Position numbers and translations under genes: made by a program. The notes beneath the pieces were generated by a model that ran no database searches, was not told the origin of the DNA, and saw only the letters and a program-made list of their open reading frames with translations. 64,000 nucleotides of DNA, from NCBI RefSeq assembly GCF_001640805.2, contig NC_066851.1, forward strand, positions 2,366,427-2,430,426, written 5' to 3'. The DNA comes from Lates calcarifer. Its lineage: Eukaryota; Chordata; Actinopteri; Centropomidae. Below, piece by piece: positions 14,068 through 25,822 of this stretch. Each line of letters begins with the position of its first letter. Position 1 is the stretch's first letter.

Positions 14068-15583
14068 GTTGTAATATGGGAATGGTTTGGTTTTGCAAAG
14101 TCCAACATGGAAAACCACTCCGGTGCTCTGTAAAAAGTAGAGGGTTACCTATATATAAGCTCTACTAGGGAATAGCAGGTAGATGTAATCACCTTTCAGA
14201 AAATATGACATTAAAACTTATTTCTGTCTTTTCAAACTAATTTTCGGCCGCACACCTGGCTGAGGTGTGTGCTCTGCAGCAACTGAGTGGGAACTAGAGG
14301 CTAGCATCTGTGACAGTCTGCATCTGAGGTATTTAGGGGATATCTGTAAATTGTAGCTACAGAGAATATCCTGTGTTACAGGAAATACTGTTCAATTAGT
14401 TCAACAGCACAAACCAACCAGTTCCAGCACCTGAAACAAAAGCATGCAGTGGAATGGCAGCAATTTGCGTCTCTTGGAGATTATGATGCTAGTTCTTAAA
14501 ACCACAAGTAAAAAGCAGCACACCTAAGCTACCTAATTTTCCAGGTTATTGTCGTTATTGTTGTCCTGTGTTAATATAATATATATAATATATGGCATAT
14601 AGTTTTAATGAAGACTCGTCATGAGTTCATGGAGTCATCCATAACGCTAAAAAAAAATAGAGATTTAACTTTTTGGCCTTGTTGAAGCCCTAGTTGAAAG
14701 CAAATAAAATAAACTTGTGATCGTATGTGATCGTATCCTCAAAAGGAAGACATAACCTCGATTAATTCTATCTGACTGCACACGTGGCATACTTAAAAGA
14801 CAACACAAAGTCATAATGGGGTATGATCCCTCACATCATATCAGATAGATTGCCTTTGAGAGAGCTCCTGTCTGAATTGCTGAACTAACTGAGCTGAGAA
14901 CCCAGCACAGTACACACTGGCTGATGTCATCTCGTATCAAACATCTTCCACATTCCAGCAGATTATACAAACCAGCAGCTTCTCAAAGCAGGCTTCTGGG
15001 TACGATTTAACTGATAAGCTCACACAACACCCTACTTGAGCTCTGTAACCAAAAACTGAAACAATGAGTTCAAAAAGGAGGTTGGATTTGGATAAAGAAA
15101 TAAATAGGTTTTCACCAGGTGTTTAAAGGTAAAAAAGCATTCTGTGTTCACATAGGCAATAATGCCATAAAACATTTTGTGACTGCAAGGGGAAAGCAAA
15201 GTGAGAGCTACAGCAGCTCAGGTTGAATCACTGGAAAATTGAAAAGCAATCCCTGGTGGGTGTGTGTTTTTCTGTAGCGCTTAGTGAACACCCCCAGGAG
15301 CCACAGGTCAACCTGAGAGCTCGTCTCTTAGAAACACAGCATGGTGAGGCGCACGGTTCTCTGTCATCATTGCTGTTAACACTTTGAAAGCAGGCTCTGC
15401 TTCAGAGTGCGTGTTAGTGCCGGACCATATCTCTGGCCCAACAGCACATTTCATAAAAACCCAGGCTTCCAGACCAATTACAGGCTGGAGACAAAGTGAA
15501 CCCAGGTTTACGTCACCCACTGGTGGAGGTTTATCTCACAATATAACCACTGACCTTTTAAAAAGGGCCGAGGTATTTTTACA

Positions 15584-15607
15584 GGGGGGGGGGGGGGGGG
15601 GGGGGGG
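15584..15607 (+). repeat. uninterrupted poly-G run of 24
   Basis: Twenty-four consecutive G residues lie in otherwise unique intronic sequence. Confidence 0.95.
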
Positions 15608-16589
15608 CATGGCTTCATAAAAAGAGCACTTCTCAGACTTCTTTCTGAGTACTTACCATGCAGTGGGTTTACAGGTAATTGCTTGGTAAAGACAGTGAGT
15701 ATGAGTTAAAGCTGCACTGGGTAACAGGAATTTATGTCTGAATCCACTTAAACACTTGGGCAACAACAGACAAAAACATTCCAATTCATATGACCTGACT
15801 TTTAGCATGAAATGTGTGTAGTCAAACATAGGTGTTAATGGATGTTACAGCTTACATATGACAGAAAAATGCAAATTTTACTCCATTTCTGATGAAACAG
15901 GAGGTCAGCACTGAATGTGAAGAACTGACACCAACTCTATAACTAACCTGTTAGTTTAGGTGTGTAGTCTGTGTATGTCTGATATACAGTGTCCTCAGTA
16001 CAGTACTGTCCTCTGCATTCAATTACCACTGTGACATATGAAATACAGCCACTGTGGAACTCAGGTGGAAGACGGTAAGAGCTTGCAGCTGTTGCAGATC
16101 TGCTCCCTGCATTATTTTAGAGGGAATTTACCCGTAGAATGCTAAAATGGCCTCCTGTTTTTTGTGTACATCTTATCAACACAACGCTTTCATGAGTGTG
16201 TTAGTGCACATTAAAATTAGGCATTCAGACATCCAGTCAGGACAGAGAGAAACCATATCTCAGTGTTTCTAGTTGAAGTGAAGATCATGTTAGTCAGAAG
16301 GGAAGAGAATACTTATGATAAGGACAGCTTCAACAGAATCTCTGTAGCATAGTCCCCTCCAGCTGAGTGACACAACTGATCTCTCATCACCTCCTACACA
16401 GACACCAGGTGATTATTCATCATCTGTCTGTTCCTCACGTGGCCTGTCAGCCCACACTTCAGCACACCTACACTGAGAAACTGAGTTTGCATCTCACGCT
16501 TCAGTTTCACTTCATCACTCACTGTGAGTCGAGGTGGGCTGTAAAATCAGAATACTGTGGAGCCCTGGAGTGGTTATAGAGAGAATATA

Positions 16590-17398
16590 CACTGCCCGGC
16601 CAAAAAAAAAAAAAAAAAAAAAATTGTCACACACTAATATTTTGTTGGACCTCCTTAGCTCTGATTGTGGCAAGCATTCGCCATGGCATCATTTCGATAA
16701 GCTAATGCAACGTCACAACATTGTATTTCTGTACAGAGTTGCATTAATTTTTCACAAAGATTTTCTATTGATAATTGGAGAGTCTGAGCGCTGTGTAAAG
16801 TCTTCAGCATATCTCAAAGATTCTCAATGGGGTTAAGGTCTGCACTTTCATTGGGCCAATGAAAATAACATAACACTGCCCAAACAGGCTTGTATGGTAG
16901 GCACTGGGTATGATGAGTGCATCACTTCATCCTAAGTGATGTAAATCTGGACTCATAAGACAACCTAACTTTTTTCCATTGCTGCAGAGTCCAATCTTTA
17001 TGGTCCCTAGCAAACTGAAACCTTTTTTCTGATTAGCTTCATTAATAAGTGGTTTTCCTAAGGCTACACAGCTGTTTAGTCCCAATCCCTTGAGTTCTCT
17101 TTGCTTTGTGCGTGTGGAGATGCTCTTACCTATCACTATTACACATAGCCACGAGTTCTACTGTTGATTTGTTGATCCTTCAAGATTTTTGAAACAGAGT
17201 AATATCTTCTCCATGACCATGGGATATGTCCTCCGACATGGTTGTTTAGGAAATGAGAAGTTCCTCACTGCATCAGATAGGGTTAAATAACTTCTTGTCA
17301 GCTGAAACATATTAATCAGTGCAGTAATTATCCAATGGAAGGCTCTTGCTTATTTGCTTAATTAAATCCAGGTGGTGACATTTTTTGGCCAGGCAGGA
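16590..17398 (-). mobile_element. Tc1-like transposon, 809 bp, both inverted repeats and TA duplications
   Basis: The left end CACTGCCCGGCCAAAAAA and the complemented right end TCCTGCCTGGCCAAAAAA are inverted repeats, each bounded by TA (16588-16589 and 17399-17400). The A-run in the left repeat has grown to about 22. The minus strand around 17130-16930 still encodes RELKGLGLNSCVALGKPLIN followed by E-A-N-Q-K-K, the end of the DNA-binding part of a Tc1-like transposase. The catalytic part is mostly gone or shifted, so the copy is inactive. Confidence 0.85.
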
Positions 17399-17439
17399 TA
17401 TATAAAAGCAGAGGCCTTGTTTTACAACATTAAGCACTC

Positions 17440-17530
17440 GATATGCTATTTTGTGCACACAAGATACAATTTGTGCACACATTTTGATTAATCTGTGCAG
17501 ACGTTTTGGTTAATTTGTGCATAAGTGTAC
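17440..17530 (+). repeat. short degenerate tandem repeat (TTTGTGCACAC / TTTTGRTTAAT units)
   Basis: TTTGTGCACACA occurs twice, followed by TTTTGATTAATCTGTGCAGA and TTTTGGTTAATTTGTGCATA, giving three to four related units of about 26-29 bp. It may be the edge of an unidentified interspersed repeat. Confidence 0.6.
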
Positions 17531-18009
17531 ATACAGAGAGCAGCACAACAGACCGCATTTCTCCCAGAGCAAAAAGTGCTCTGCACCTACTTTACTTACT
17601 GTTGTTAAATTCAATTATTATTAGCTACCAATAATAGCATTATAGCATTATTCATTGATTGGTAAGTGTAATTACATGAAATAAAAACATAATAAATGAA
17701 GTAGTAATGAATCATGAAAATGTAAATCTTCCTGGAAAGAGATAATTGGGTCTGCAAACTGGGCAAACAGCTCACCTGTGCATTACCTCACTGAACTACT
17801 GCAGCTTTTAACATAGCTTCTAACCTAAGTGTCACAACTGCTTCAGGCTCTCTGTCGCATACCTGGTGCTCCTCAGCTTAAGGTGAAGAAGACCCCAGGC
17901 TATAATTATGTCAATAAATTAACAGATTAGGTGAAGGCCAGTATTAGACACACAGGTCAGCACTGTAGCACATATAACAGAGTTAACTGTATTGAGTAAG
18001 TTTTAAACT

Positions 18010-18495
18010 GTTGGGAGTGTCATCCAGCATCTGTGGGATGTACCAGAAGAAGCCAGATGTTGGGAGGCCTCATCCCTCACCCAACTCACAGGACCCAAAA
18101 GACCCACCACCACTATCCCAGTCCCAGACACCACAGGACACCGTCAGAGGTCCTGTGTCCATACCCCAACAGGTCAGAGCTGTTTTGGCAGCACAAGGGG
18201 GACCTATACAATGTCAGACAGGTCCCACAGATACTGGATCAGATTGGGATCTGGGGAGTCTGGAGGCCAGGTAAACACCTTAGGCTGTTGTAGTGTCCCT
18301 CAAGACATTTCTGAGCAGTTTATATGGTGGGTGCACTACTACCTACTGGGGGAGGCTCCTGCCATTGGGGAGTGCTGTTGCCAATGGGGGGGGGGTGGGG
18401 GGTGTGCTTGGTCTACAACAATGTTTAGGTTGATGGTACCTGTCAGTAACATCCAGATAAATGTGGGACCCAGAGTTGCCCAGCAGAAAATTATT
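18010..18495. mobile_element. rearranged Tc1-like element (inverted left half), copy A
   Basis: Bases up to about 18215 are the reverse complement of the left half of the element family at 4376 (compare GACAGGACACTG-type motifs and CAGAGCTGTTTTGGCAG), while 18222-18495 run forward as the right half (CAGATTGGGATCTGGGGAGT ... GTAACATCCAGAT). The switch occurs at CAGGTCCCACAG. The same switch is found in copy B at 28990. No clear terminal repeats and no intact frame are present. Confidence 0.7.
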
Positions 18496-20304
18496 TTACC
18501 AAGTTGATCAGCATTAAGTATATCTAACACTGATCACTGTCTTAGTTTAGTGTAATAGCAAGTTAACATTGCTAATTAGCATTGACCATAAAGTAGAGCA
18601 TGGCAATTCATTGTTTGCAGATATTGGTCATAAAGCAAAGTAATGTATGGATTTAAATCAGAGGATCATCGGCATCATTAGAATTCATCCTCAGGCATCA
18701 ATGAGTGTCTGAATCCGAGTCTGCCAGGTCTGTGGGAAAGAGGGAATGAGAAAGTGGTTGAATAGGTGAGTTAGTTGGTGGCTTAAAGTGTGTTGTTAAG
18801 AGTGAGTGATGAACATGAAAGGATATAATGCACAGAAAGACAGACTCACAGGAAACAGAAATCAAGGGAAACAAGCTCTTGATAAAACTGTTCAGGATTA
18901 TACTGTAGCTTATAGCAAAATGAATTTAAAACTGTAGTTATAAGTATTTTTCAACTACTTGATGTTATTAAATGAGTCGACTGAGCGCCTCTGTTGTTTT
19001 GACCATTCTCAACCTGTGGAGGCAGTCCTCTGCTCATACAGTAGCTGGAGCAGAGGACGACAGACTTCTGTCTCACAAAAAACAGAACCAGAGAGAAGCT
19101 ACAGCTACTTTGTCTAAGCAAATGAATATTATATGCAAAGTCTGAAACTGAAAAAACCTGCGTGTACACTGCTGCAGCACTTTGCATAAAACCACCTGAA
19201 TTCTACTGCAGAGGTAACCAACTTTGTAGAAGTGTATTCTTTTAAGCCTACATAAGAAATGACAACACACTTTTTGGTGAAGGTGGTAGGATATTTCTAA
19301 GTCATGATATAATCAGTATGTTACCTAATCATGATTTTAAACAGGTTATTTTAGTATTATATCATGAGTATAACCTGGTGGGCTGCTAATTTATTTATTT
19401 ATTCTGAGGCACATTGTTTGCAGTACATACTAATTGTGAGCAGGTCTGAGTGTCCTCTCTGAGAATGCAGTTCGAGCACTGAATTGCTTTGTGAATGACA
19501 AAACTTAGGAGTGTGAGTGGGTCAGAGAGGAGATTCTTTATAATAAGGACGTTCTGTGAATATAGCACTGGTCATAGATTTGCAGTGTGTGCTCTAGGTC
19601 CAACCTGCAGCTCTATAATCGCTGGCGGTCTGAGAGTATGAAAAATGCAATTTCATTTGCAGTATAATGTAGGTCTTCCAGTCGACTGTCATGGCCTGTA
19701 ACATGTGCTGCCTCTTTATTCTGCTGCTACTCAGTAAATATCAGCCGGAGGGTTTGTACAGAGAGAGCTTATTTGCTGTGACAAACAGACATCTGAAACA
19801 GTTTAAAGGCAGTTTAAAAGCTCTGCCACAGGAACAACTGACAGTATGGAAGAGGAAATTCAGAGAGAATGAGAGGATAAACGAAATAGAAGGGACCTTT
19901 GTTGTCCCACCCCCTCTGACCTCTAGAAAACTCATAGCAGCAAGTTTGTGAAGACTGAAGGCTCTGTGCTGTCCACCCTGCTCCTGGTATGTAGGGGGGG
20001 GACTGGGCGCACGTTCAAGTCCCATGAGAGCAGCAGAGGCTACGCTGTCACTGCTGTTTGCAGACAGTCTCACTCAGACAGTGGAGAGACAACAGAGGCA
20101 CAGTGGGAGAAGCCTGTTTGTTTGGCTTGTCTGAACTTTTCTTGACACGCTGAAGTTTGCCGTTCAGCTCAGTGGTTTATGGGAAATCCTTTACACATTC
20201 TGCCTCTCAGAATAGATACGCAACTGCACCACTGCACAGGACTGGACACGTACACACTGACAGATGGTGACTGCACACACCTTTATGTAGTGTCAGTTTC
20301 AGAA

Positions 20305-21640
20305 GCATGGGCTTCTGCAGCAGCAGGGACAGGTAGACTGGTCAGAACTGAAGGAAGAATGAATGCAGCCAAATACAGAGAGGTCGCTGACGAAAACCTT
20401 CTCCAGAGTGAACATGACCTGAGACTGGGTCGATGGTTCAACTTTCAGCACAACAATGACCTGAAGCATACAGCCAAGACAACCCTGGGGTGGCTACAGG
20501 ACTAAGGCTGGGCGATAAGGCAAAAAATATGATCATAATTTTTTTCTAAATTGATTGTCATCAATATTTATCACAATATATAATCTGTGAGTTTGAAGAC
20601 TTCCCTTATAATGACTGAAGCCTGAAGAAACCAGTAGGCTCATTAGTTAAACTTATTAATCAAAATAGAATAACAATTTACTATGCACGTTTTATCTGCC
20701 TTAACTAAACATTAAAAATTTACTTGTGTGGGAGCTTATTCAAAAATGTAAATAAAACAAAAACCTGTGACAATTATGATCACAGATTCCTTTGACAGGG
20801 CCTTCTTTGTAGTGGTGCAAATTAGATTGTTATATCCACGCTTCCTTTCCATTGCTTTTCATATGGGGCAATGGCCGAAAAAGACGAAATTTTAGTTTTG
20901 GTACAGCCCTGTTAGCCCTGCTAGGACTTGTGGTGTGGATAAAAAAAAAAAAAAAAAAACAGCCAAACCTTCATCCAAACCTTCATCTGTGCTGTCGCTG
21001 GATGACACCTTTTCAGCTGACTGAAAAGATTAGTTGTGTTTCCATCTTTGTTGTTACTGACCAGTGACATGTTTTGCGACCGTTGCTTTTAAGGTAACCA
21101 AACCACTTCCATATAATCGGCATGGTCTAACCTTTTTTGTCAACAGTTTTCTGTTCAGAGGATAATGGGAGTTCTTTACTCTGACTTTTGTGCCTTGACA
21201 GTTCCACTCATCTTTCTTACTTGTCCACAGCTTTCTTTACTGTTGGTCCAACAATGCTTTGTGACAGGAAATGGGCGTGTACTTTGACGTGCAGCCAAAA
21301 ACTACTGCCTGACTGGCCGTTGTCATGTGCCTTTGTAATGCTGCCATGTAATAGGTTGTTAGAATAAAATGCCCAAAACAAATAAAAATGCCCTGAGCTT
21401 ATCATCACAATTGACATAAATTTTATTACGATCCCAGATCGAGATCGTTTTATCGTCCAGCCCTATTCAGGACAAGTCTCTGACTGTTCCTGAGTGATCC
21501 AGCCAAAGCCCAGACACATCTGTGAATGCTTCTTGCTTGAATGCTTCTGCAAATGAGAGATTTGGGTTTTTTTTTTTAAATAAATCTGCAAAATGTCGAA
21601 AAACATATTTTCACTAAAATGCAATTTTATTCATTCCCAA
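20305..21640 (+). mobile_element. Tc1 transposon remnant, split by a hAT insertion
   Basis: Up to 20502 the plus strand encodes AAGTGRLVRTEGRMNAAKYR and, later, NLLQSEHDLRLGRWFNFQ and KHTAKTTLGWLQD, clearly the catalytic-core region of a Tc1 transposase (the second aspartate of DDE, normally in Q-x-D-N-D-P-K-H, is altered to H-N-N-D-L-K-H). The reading resumes after the inserted hAT at 21474 with the CTCTGACTGTTCCTGAGTGA...CAGCCAAAGCCCAGACA part and ends in the AT-rich tail near 21640. The copy is dead. Confidence 0.85.
20503..21465. mobile_element. non-autonomous hAT element, 963 bp, nested in a Tc1 copy
   Basis: The left end TAAGGCTGGGCGATAAGG and the complemented right end TAGGGCTGGACGATAAAA are inverted repeats. 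The flanks TACAGGAC (20495-20502) and TTCAGGAC (21466-21473) are an 8-bp target-site duplication with one mismatch, the hAT signature. Removing the insert and one duplication restores continuity of the Tc1 sequence. No transposase frame is visible inside. Confidence 0.9.
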
Positions 21641-22210
21641 TTAAATTTACTGCACAATAAAATGTACAAAAAGTGACAGACAGGTCACATTTAGCAAGCA
21701 TGCTGCCCCAAAATATGAATGAACAGTACCTTTGTATTGATGGCAAGTGGTCATTGTGTAACCAAAATAATGCACTGAAACCCTTATAGTTAACAATAAG
21801 TAATGCCTCTGCCTTATATTATGTGTACTTTTACAAAAACACCTGCCTTTGGATCATCGGTTTCATACAATGGCTGAAAATAAGAAGACAGATCAAAGAA
21901 GGAGACAGCAGGAAGATTCTGACCAGGAAAATCCCATAGATTATGTACACTTGTTCACTAGAAGCATTTGAAGCAAAGGGTCAAGTACAGGACAGCAGCA
22001 CACTATGATCCATACTGTTATCGAAATGACCACCTGGCACTACATTCCAAAGATTAGAAGAGCTTTGCCCCGTACTGGAGGCAGAACATTCTTTAAAAAG
22101 AAACTTTGTGTTGGCACTGACTTTGTCAGCCTTGGGTCAAACGCTACTTTATTCCTCAAACAAGTGGGCGAAGCTGTAGCTTAGTAACAGCCAAAACACA
22201 ATCAAGTCCT

Positions 22211-22300
22211 GTAGACAGACAGACAGGCAGGCAGACAGACAGACAGACAGACAGACAGATAGATAGATAGACAGATAGATAGATAGACAGACAGATAGAC

Positions 22301-22387
<87 letters not shown>

Positions 22388-22406
22388 CAGATAGATAGAT
22401 AGATAG

Positions 22407-22443
<37 letters not shown>

Positions 22444-22464
22444 TAGATAGATAGATAGATAGAC

Positions 22465-22496
<32 letters not shown>

Positions 22497-22515
22497 TAGA
22501 TAGACAGACAGACAA

Positions 22516-22549
<34 letters not shown>

Positions 22550-22611
22550 ATAGATAGATAGACAGATAGACAGATAGATAGACAGATAGATAGATAGATA
22601 GATAGATAGAC

Positions 22612-22666
<55 letters not shown>

Positions 22667-22759
22667 CAGATAGACAGATAGATAGACAGATAGATAGATA
22701 GACAGATAGATAGACAGATAGATAGATAGACAGATAGATAGACAGATAGATAGATAGAC

Positions 22760-22802
<43 letters not shown>

Positions 22803-22838
22803 CAGATAGATAGATAGGTAGATAGATAGATAGATAGC
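22211..22838 (+). repeat. GATA/GACA tetranucleotide array, ~630 bp
   Basis: Interspersed blocks of (GATA)n and (GACA)n on the plus strand are interrupted by a poly-A run of about 35 (22408-22440). The long Ser/Tyr/Leu/Cys open frames on the minus strand are artefacts of the repeat having no stop codon. Confidence 0.97.
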
Positions 22839-23159
22839 CTGATTTTTTTTCATACATATTATGGGGCAAGCTTAAAAAATGCTGGACCTAACATCTTCCA
22901 TGATGCAACATGACAGCATCTTTCTTTAGACTATTTCTTCCTTGGTAAAAGTCCACATCTCTCAAACTCTGTCCCTCCTTTGTAATGCAGAATTTCTGTT
23001 TGGAGTCTCAAAGCCCATGCTGACATTATTCTGATGATGCCATCAGAGCCTTAATCTGAAAATAATACACATGATCAATCCAGCACTGTGCTTGAGCTCA
23101 CACCAGAGATGTGAACTACACTCAGAGAGAAACCTGCATCCCAAAGAGGTGGGTGGCAG

Positions 23160-23188
23160 CATGTGGTTGTGTGGTTGTGTGTGGTTGT

Positions 23189-23221
<33 letters not shown>

Positions 23222-23236
23222 CAACAGAGAGAGAGC
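23160..23236 (+). repeat. (TG)n(AG)n microsatellite
   Basis: TGTGGTTG units pass into a (GT)n run of about 13 repeats and then GAGA-type sequence. Confidence 0.9.
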
Positions 23237-24229
23237 GGGTGAGCTGTGTGGGATGTGGGAATGTTCAGGGACTCCAGCACTGTAATGCGGAGGGAACTGC
23301 TTTCCCTCTCTCCTCGTCTCATCGTGTGTTATGTAACAGCCTCCAGGCCATTGTTTTAAAGCACTAGCTGCTCTTCCAGCTTTCATGCAGAGAAACACAG
23401 CCACTCATCCGATGGCTTGGGCTCATCTGTGTGTTGCAGAGAATGTGGACAAAAGCACTAAACTTCTGAATCTTTTCAAGCGGCTGGGAAAAGTCCAAGT
23501 TCACAGGAAAAGCTCAGTTTAGTGAAAGAAGAAACGCTCAGAGCTGAAAACCCTCATGCAGCCAACATGTGCGGAGAATCTGCAGCCTACTCATTAGTGT
23601 ACGTACTCCAGCAGAGGACAGGACAGGATTTGAGGCTGATAGAGCATGATTAGCACATTCTTGGGGGCTTCACACATTGTAGCTCACATTGCCTTTGTCC
23701 AATCCAATGTGTCCTGTACAAACATGTGATACTTCCAAGTACTCTGGCTGCAAAGTGACCCACAACGACCTCAATTGTACAATTTCCTGCTGGTGAACAT
23801 TCATATGAGCATGTAAAAGTGGTATCACCTGAAACTGATAAAGTAGCAGAATGAATCTTTAAACTGAAGACATTCTGGTTTTCCTCTCTAAAACCCAAAA
23901 CTATTAAAACTTCTGACATATTTCCTGAATGGTTACACACACATACATTCTGTTTTAGAACACCCCTATTTTTCCAGTTTATATTGAAGTTCAGAACAGT
24001 TTAAGCACAGTAAAAAACAGCTTACGTAGCCAAATCTGAAAAACATACATTTCAGCATTATTACATTTTCTTGGATGAAGTGTGATGTGTTAACAACAAA
24101 GAGCTTCTCTGCAGCAGTGGAAGCAAATGAAGCCTTGAATTGTAATGCAAATAATTCCTACAACCCTCTGTCTGAGCAAAGGCAGTGTCGGAACACTGCT
24201 ACTCCCTCTGATGCATCACACACTGTACA

Positions 24230-24600
24230 GCAGAAAATAGTCTGTATATTGATATCAGAATGGAGAGAAAAATGCAGCAACAAAGGAAGACAGGCTGTTT
24301 GGTCAGGGCTTCATCCTACAGCAGGATAATGACTCAAAGCATAGGTCCAGTCCATGACAGAACTACCATAGAAGAAAAGAAGTAGATGACTGACTGAAAC
24401 GGGCAGCACAGTCTCTTCTCCACGCTCTCCAAACGAGCTGGTTTGAGATGAACTGGACAGAAGGTCAAAGTAAAACAACTAACAAGTGCAACACATTGTG
24501 GGAACTTGTGCAACTGTGCATGAGCTCCAACAATGTTTGAGTCCCACTGCTAGAAAGAATGTTGGGATTGTGTTCCACTGTTTCAAGACTCCCTGGCTCC
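24230..24600 (+). mobile_element. Tc1-like transposase remnant (catalytic region)
   Basis: The plus strand retains broken pieces reading F-I-L-Q-Q-D-N-D-S-K-H-R-S-S, then E-L-V-W-D-E-L-D-R-R, which correspond to the second catalytic aspartate region and the downstream W-D-E-L-D helix of Tc1-like transposases. Frameshifts and stops separate them. It belongs to a different subfamily from the 20305 copy. Confidence 0.75.
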
Positions 24601-25269
24601 CTTTTTAAAAAAATCTTATTTATTTATTTTTATTATTCAGTTGTTTATATTTATTTCTATGTCTTAATTTAGAGCACATGGAGACATTAAACTAGGGGTG
24701 TAACAATGCACCGTGACATCGGGATACGCCGATATGGCATCGTGACGCTGAAAAACTGTATCGTGATGTAACCGATAAAGTGCGTGCTGTGTCCTGAAGT
24801 AATCTTTAACACTTCCTCTAGTATTCTCTGCCACCTATAATATGAAGTGATGGTTTGAATGCATCAGGATATGTCTGCTCTGCCTGTTGCAGGCTTTGGG
24901 ATGAAGTGGGTTAGGGTGGAACAAAGCTTTCTTTCTCACCACACTCATTAAATCAATTACTTCCACTTTAAAGAGCAATTGTTGTTAGTCTGCTCCTCTA
25001 ATCTTTGTAAAGCCCTGTTTGGCAAACTGGCAACACTTACAACATATTGGATATTCCCACATGATTTAGAGGTTCACTCCAGTTCAAAAAGCAGAGCTGA
25101 GATCTGTCAACATGCAGGAACGCCAGAGCAATTACAGGCCATGTTAGTGGTACACTGGGATGTTCTGTGTTATATCTTAAACATGTAGCTAATTATGTCA
25201 ATATTAGCCTGTATGGTTGTGTTCAAGCATGGTCTATACATGCATATGAAAATACTTGCTTTTAACTAT

Positions 25270-25585
25270 AGTGCTCTTCTTGGGAGGGAGGGAGCTCGGA
25301 GTAGAACTGCAGCTCCTTCATGTCACAAGGAGTTAAGGTGGATCAGGCATCTGATTAGATGCTTCCCTGGGCATCTTCCATTGGAGGTTCTTAGAGCATA
25401 TCCAACTGGTAGGAGGCCCAGGGTAAACCCAGAACATGCTGGAGAGACTATATATCTCATCTGACCTGGGAACACCTTAAAATCTCCCCAGGAGGAGCTG
25501 GAAAATGTTGCTGCAGAGAGGGGCATCTGGACTATTTTCCTTAAGCTGCTGCCGCTGCAACCAAACTCCAAATAAGCAGCACAAA
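25270..25585 (+). mobile_element. LINE 3' end (non-LTR retrotransposon)
   Basis: Segments around 25320-25570 (GGAGTTAAGGTGGATCAGGC, CTGGAGAGACTATATATCTC, CCCAGGAGGAGCTGGAAAAT, then AAGCTGCTGCCGCTGCAACC) match the common 3' end of a fish non-LTR retrotransposon, which encodes a W-R-D-Y-I-type C-terminus and ends in a GATG-type tail. The 5' part is absent, as usual for truncated insertions. The LINE clade is not certain. Confidence 0.7.
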
Positions 25586-25822
25586 TGGATGGATGGATGG
25601 ATGGATGGATGGATGAATGGATGGATGATGGATGGATGAGTGGATGGGGATGGATGGATGGGTGGATGGATGGATGGATGGATGGATGATGGATAGATGG
25701 ATGAATGGATGGATGGATGGATGGATGAGTGGATGGGTGGATGGATGGATGGATGATGGATAGATGGATGGATGGATGGATGGATGGATGAGTGGATGGG
25801 TGGATGGGTGGTTGGGTGGATG
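25586..25822 (+). repeat. (ATGG)n array grown from a LINE tail
   Basis: About 237 bp of ATGG repeats with GATGATGG and GAGTGG variants directly continue the 3' end of the LINE fragment. The Pro/Ser/Ile/His open frames on the minus strand are repeat artefacts. Confidence 0.95.

Noticed and set aside
19985..20050. CGTTCAAGTCCCATGAG resembling a tRNA T-arm or SINE B box
   Set aside because: No matching A box, anticodon arm or acceptor stem could be assembled around it.
22149..22869. Two minus-strand open frames of over 230 residues made of S-I-Y-L and S-V-C-L repeats
   Set aside because: They are translations of the GATA/GACA array, which contains no stop codons; no real protein is implied.
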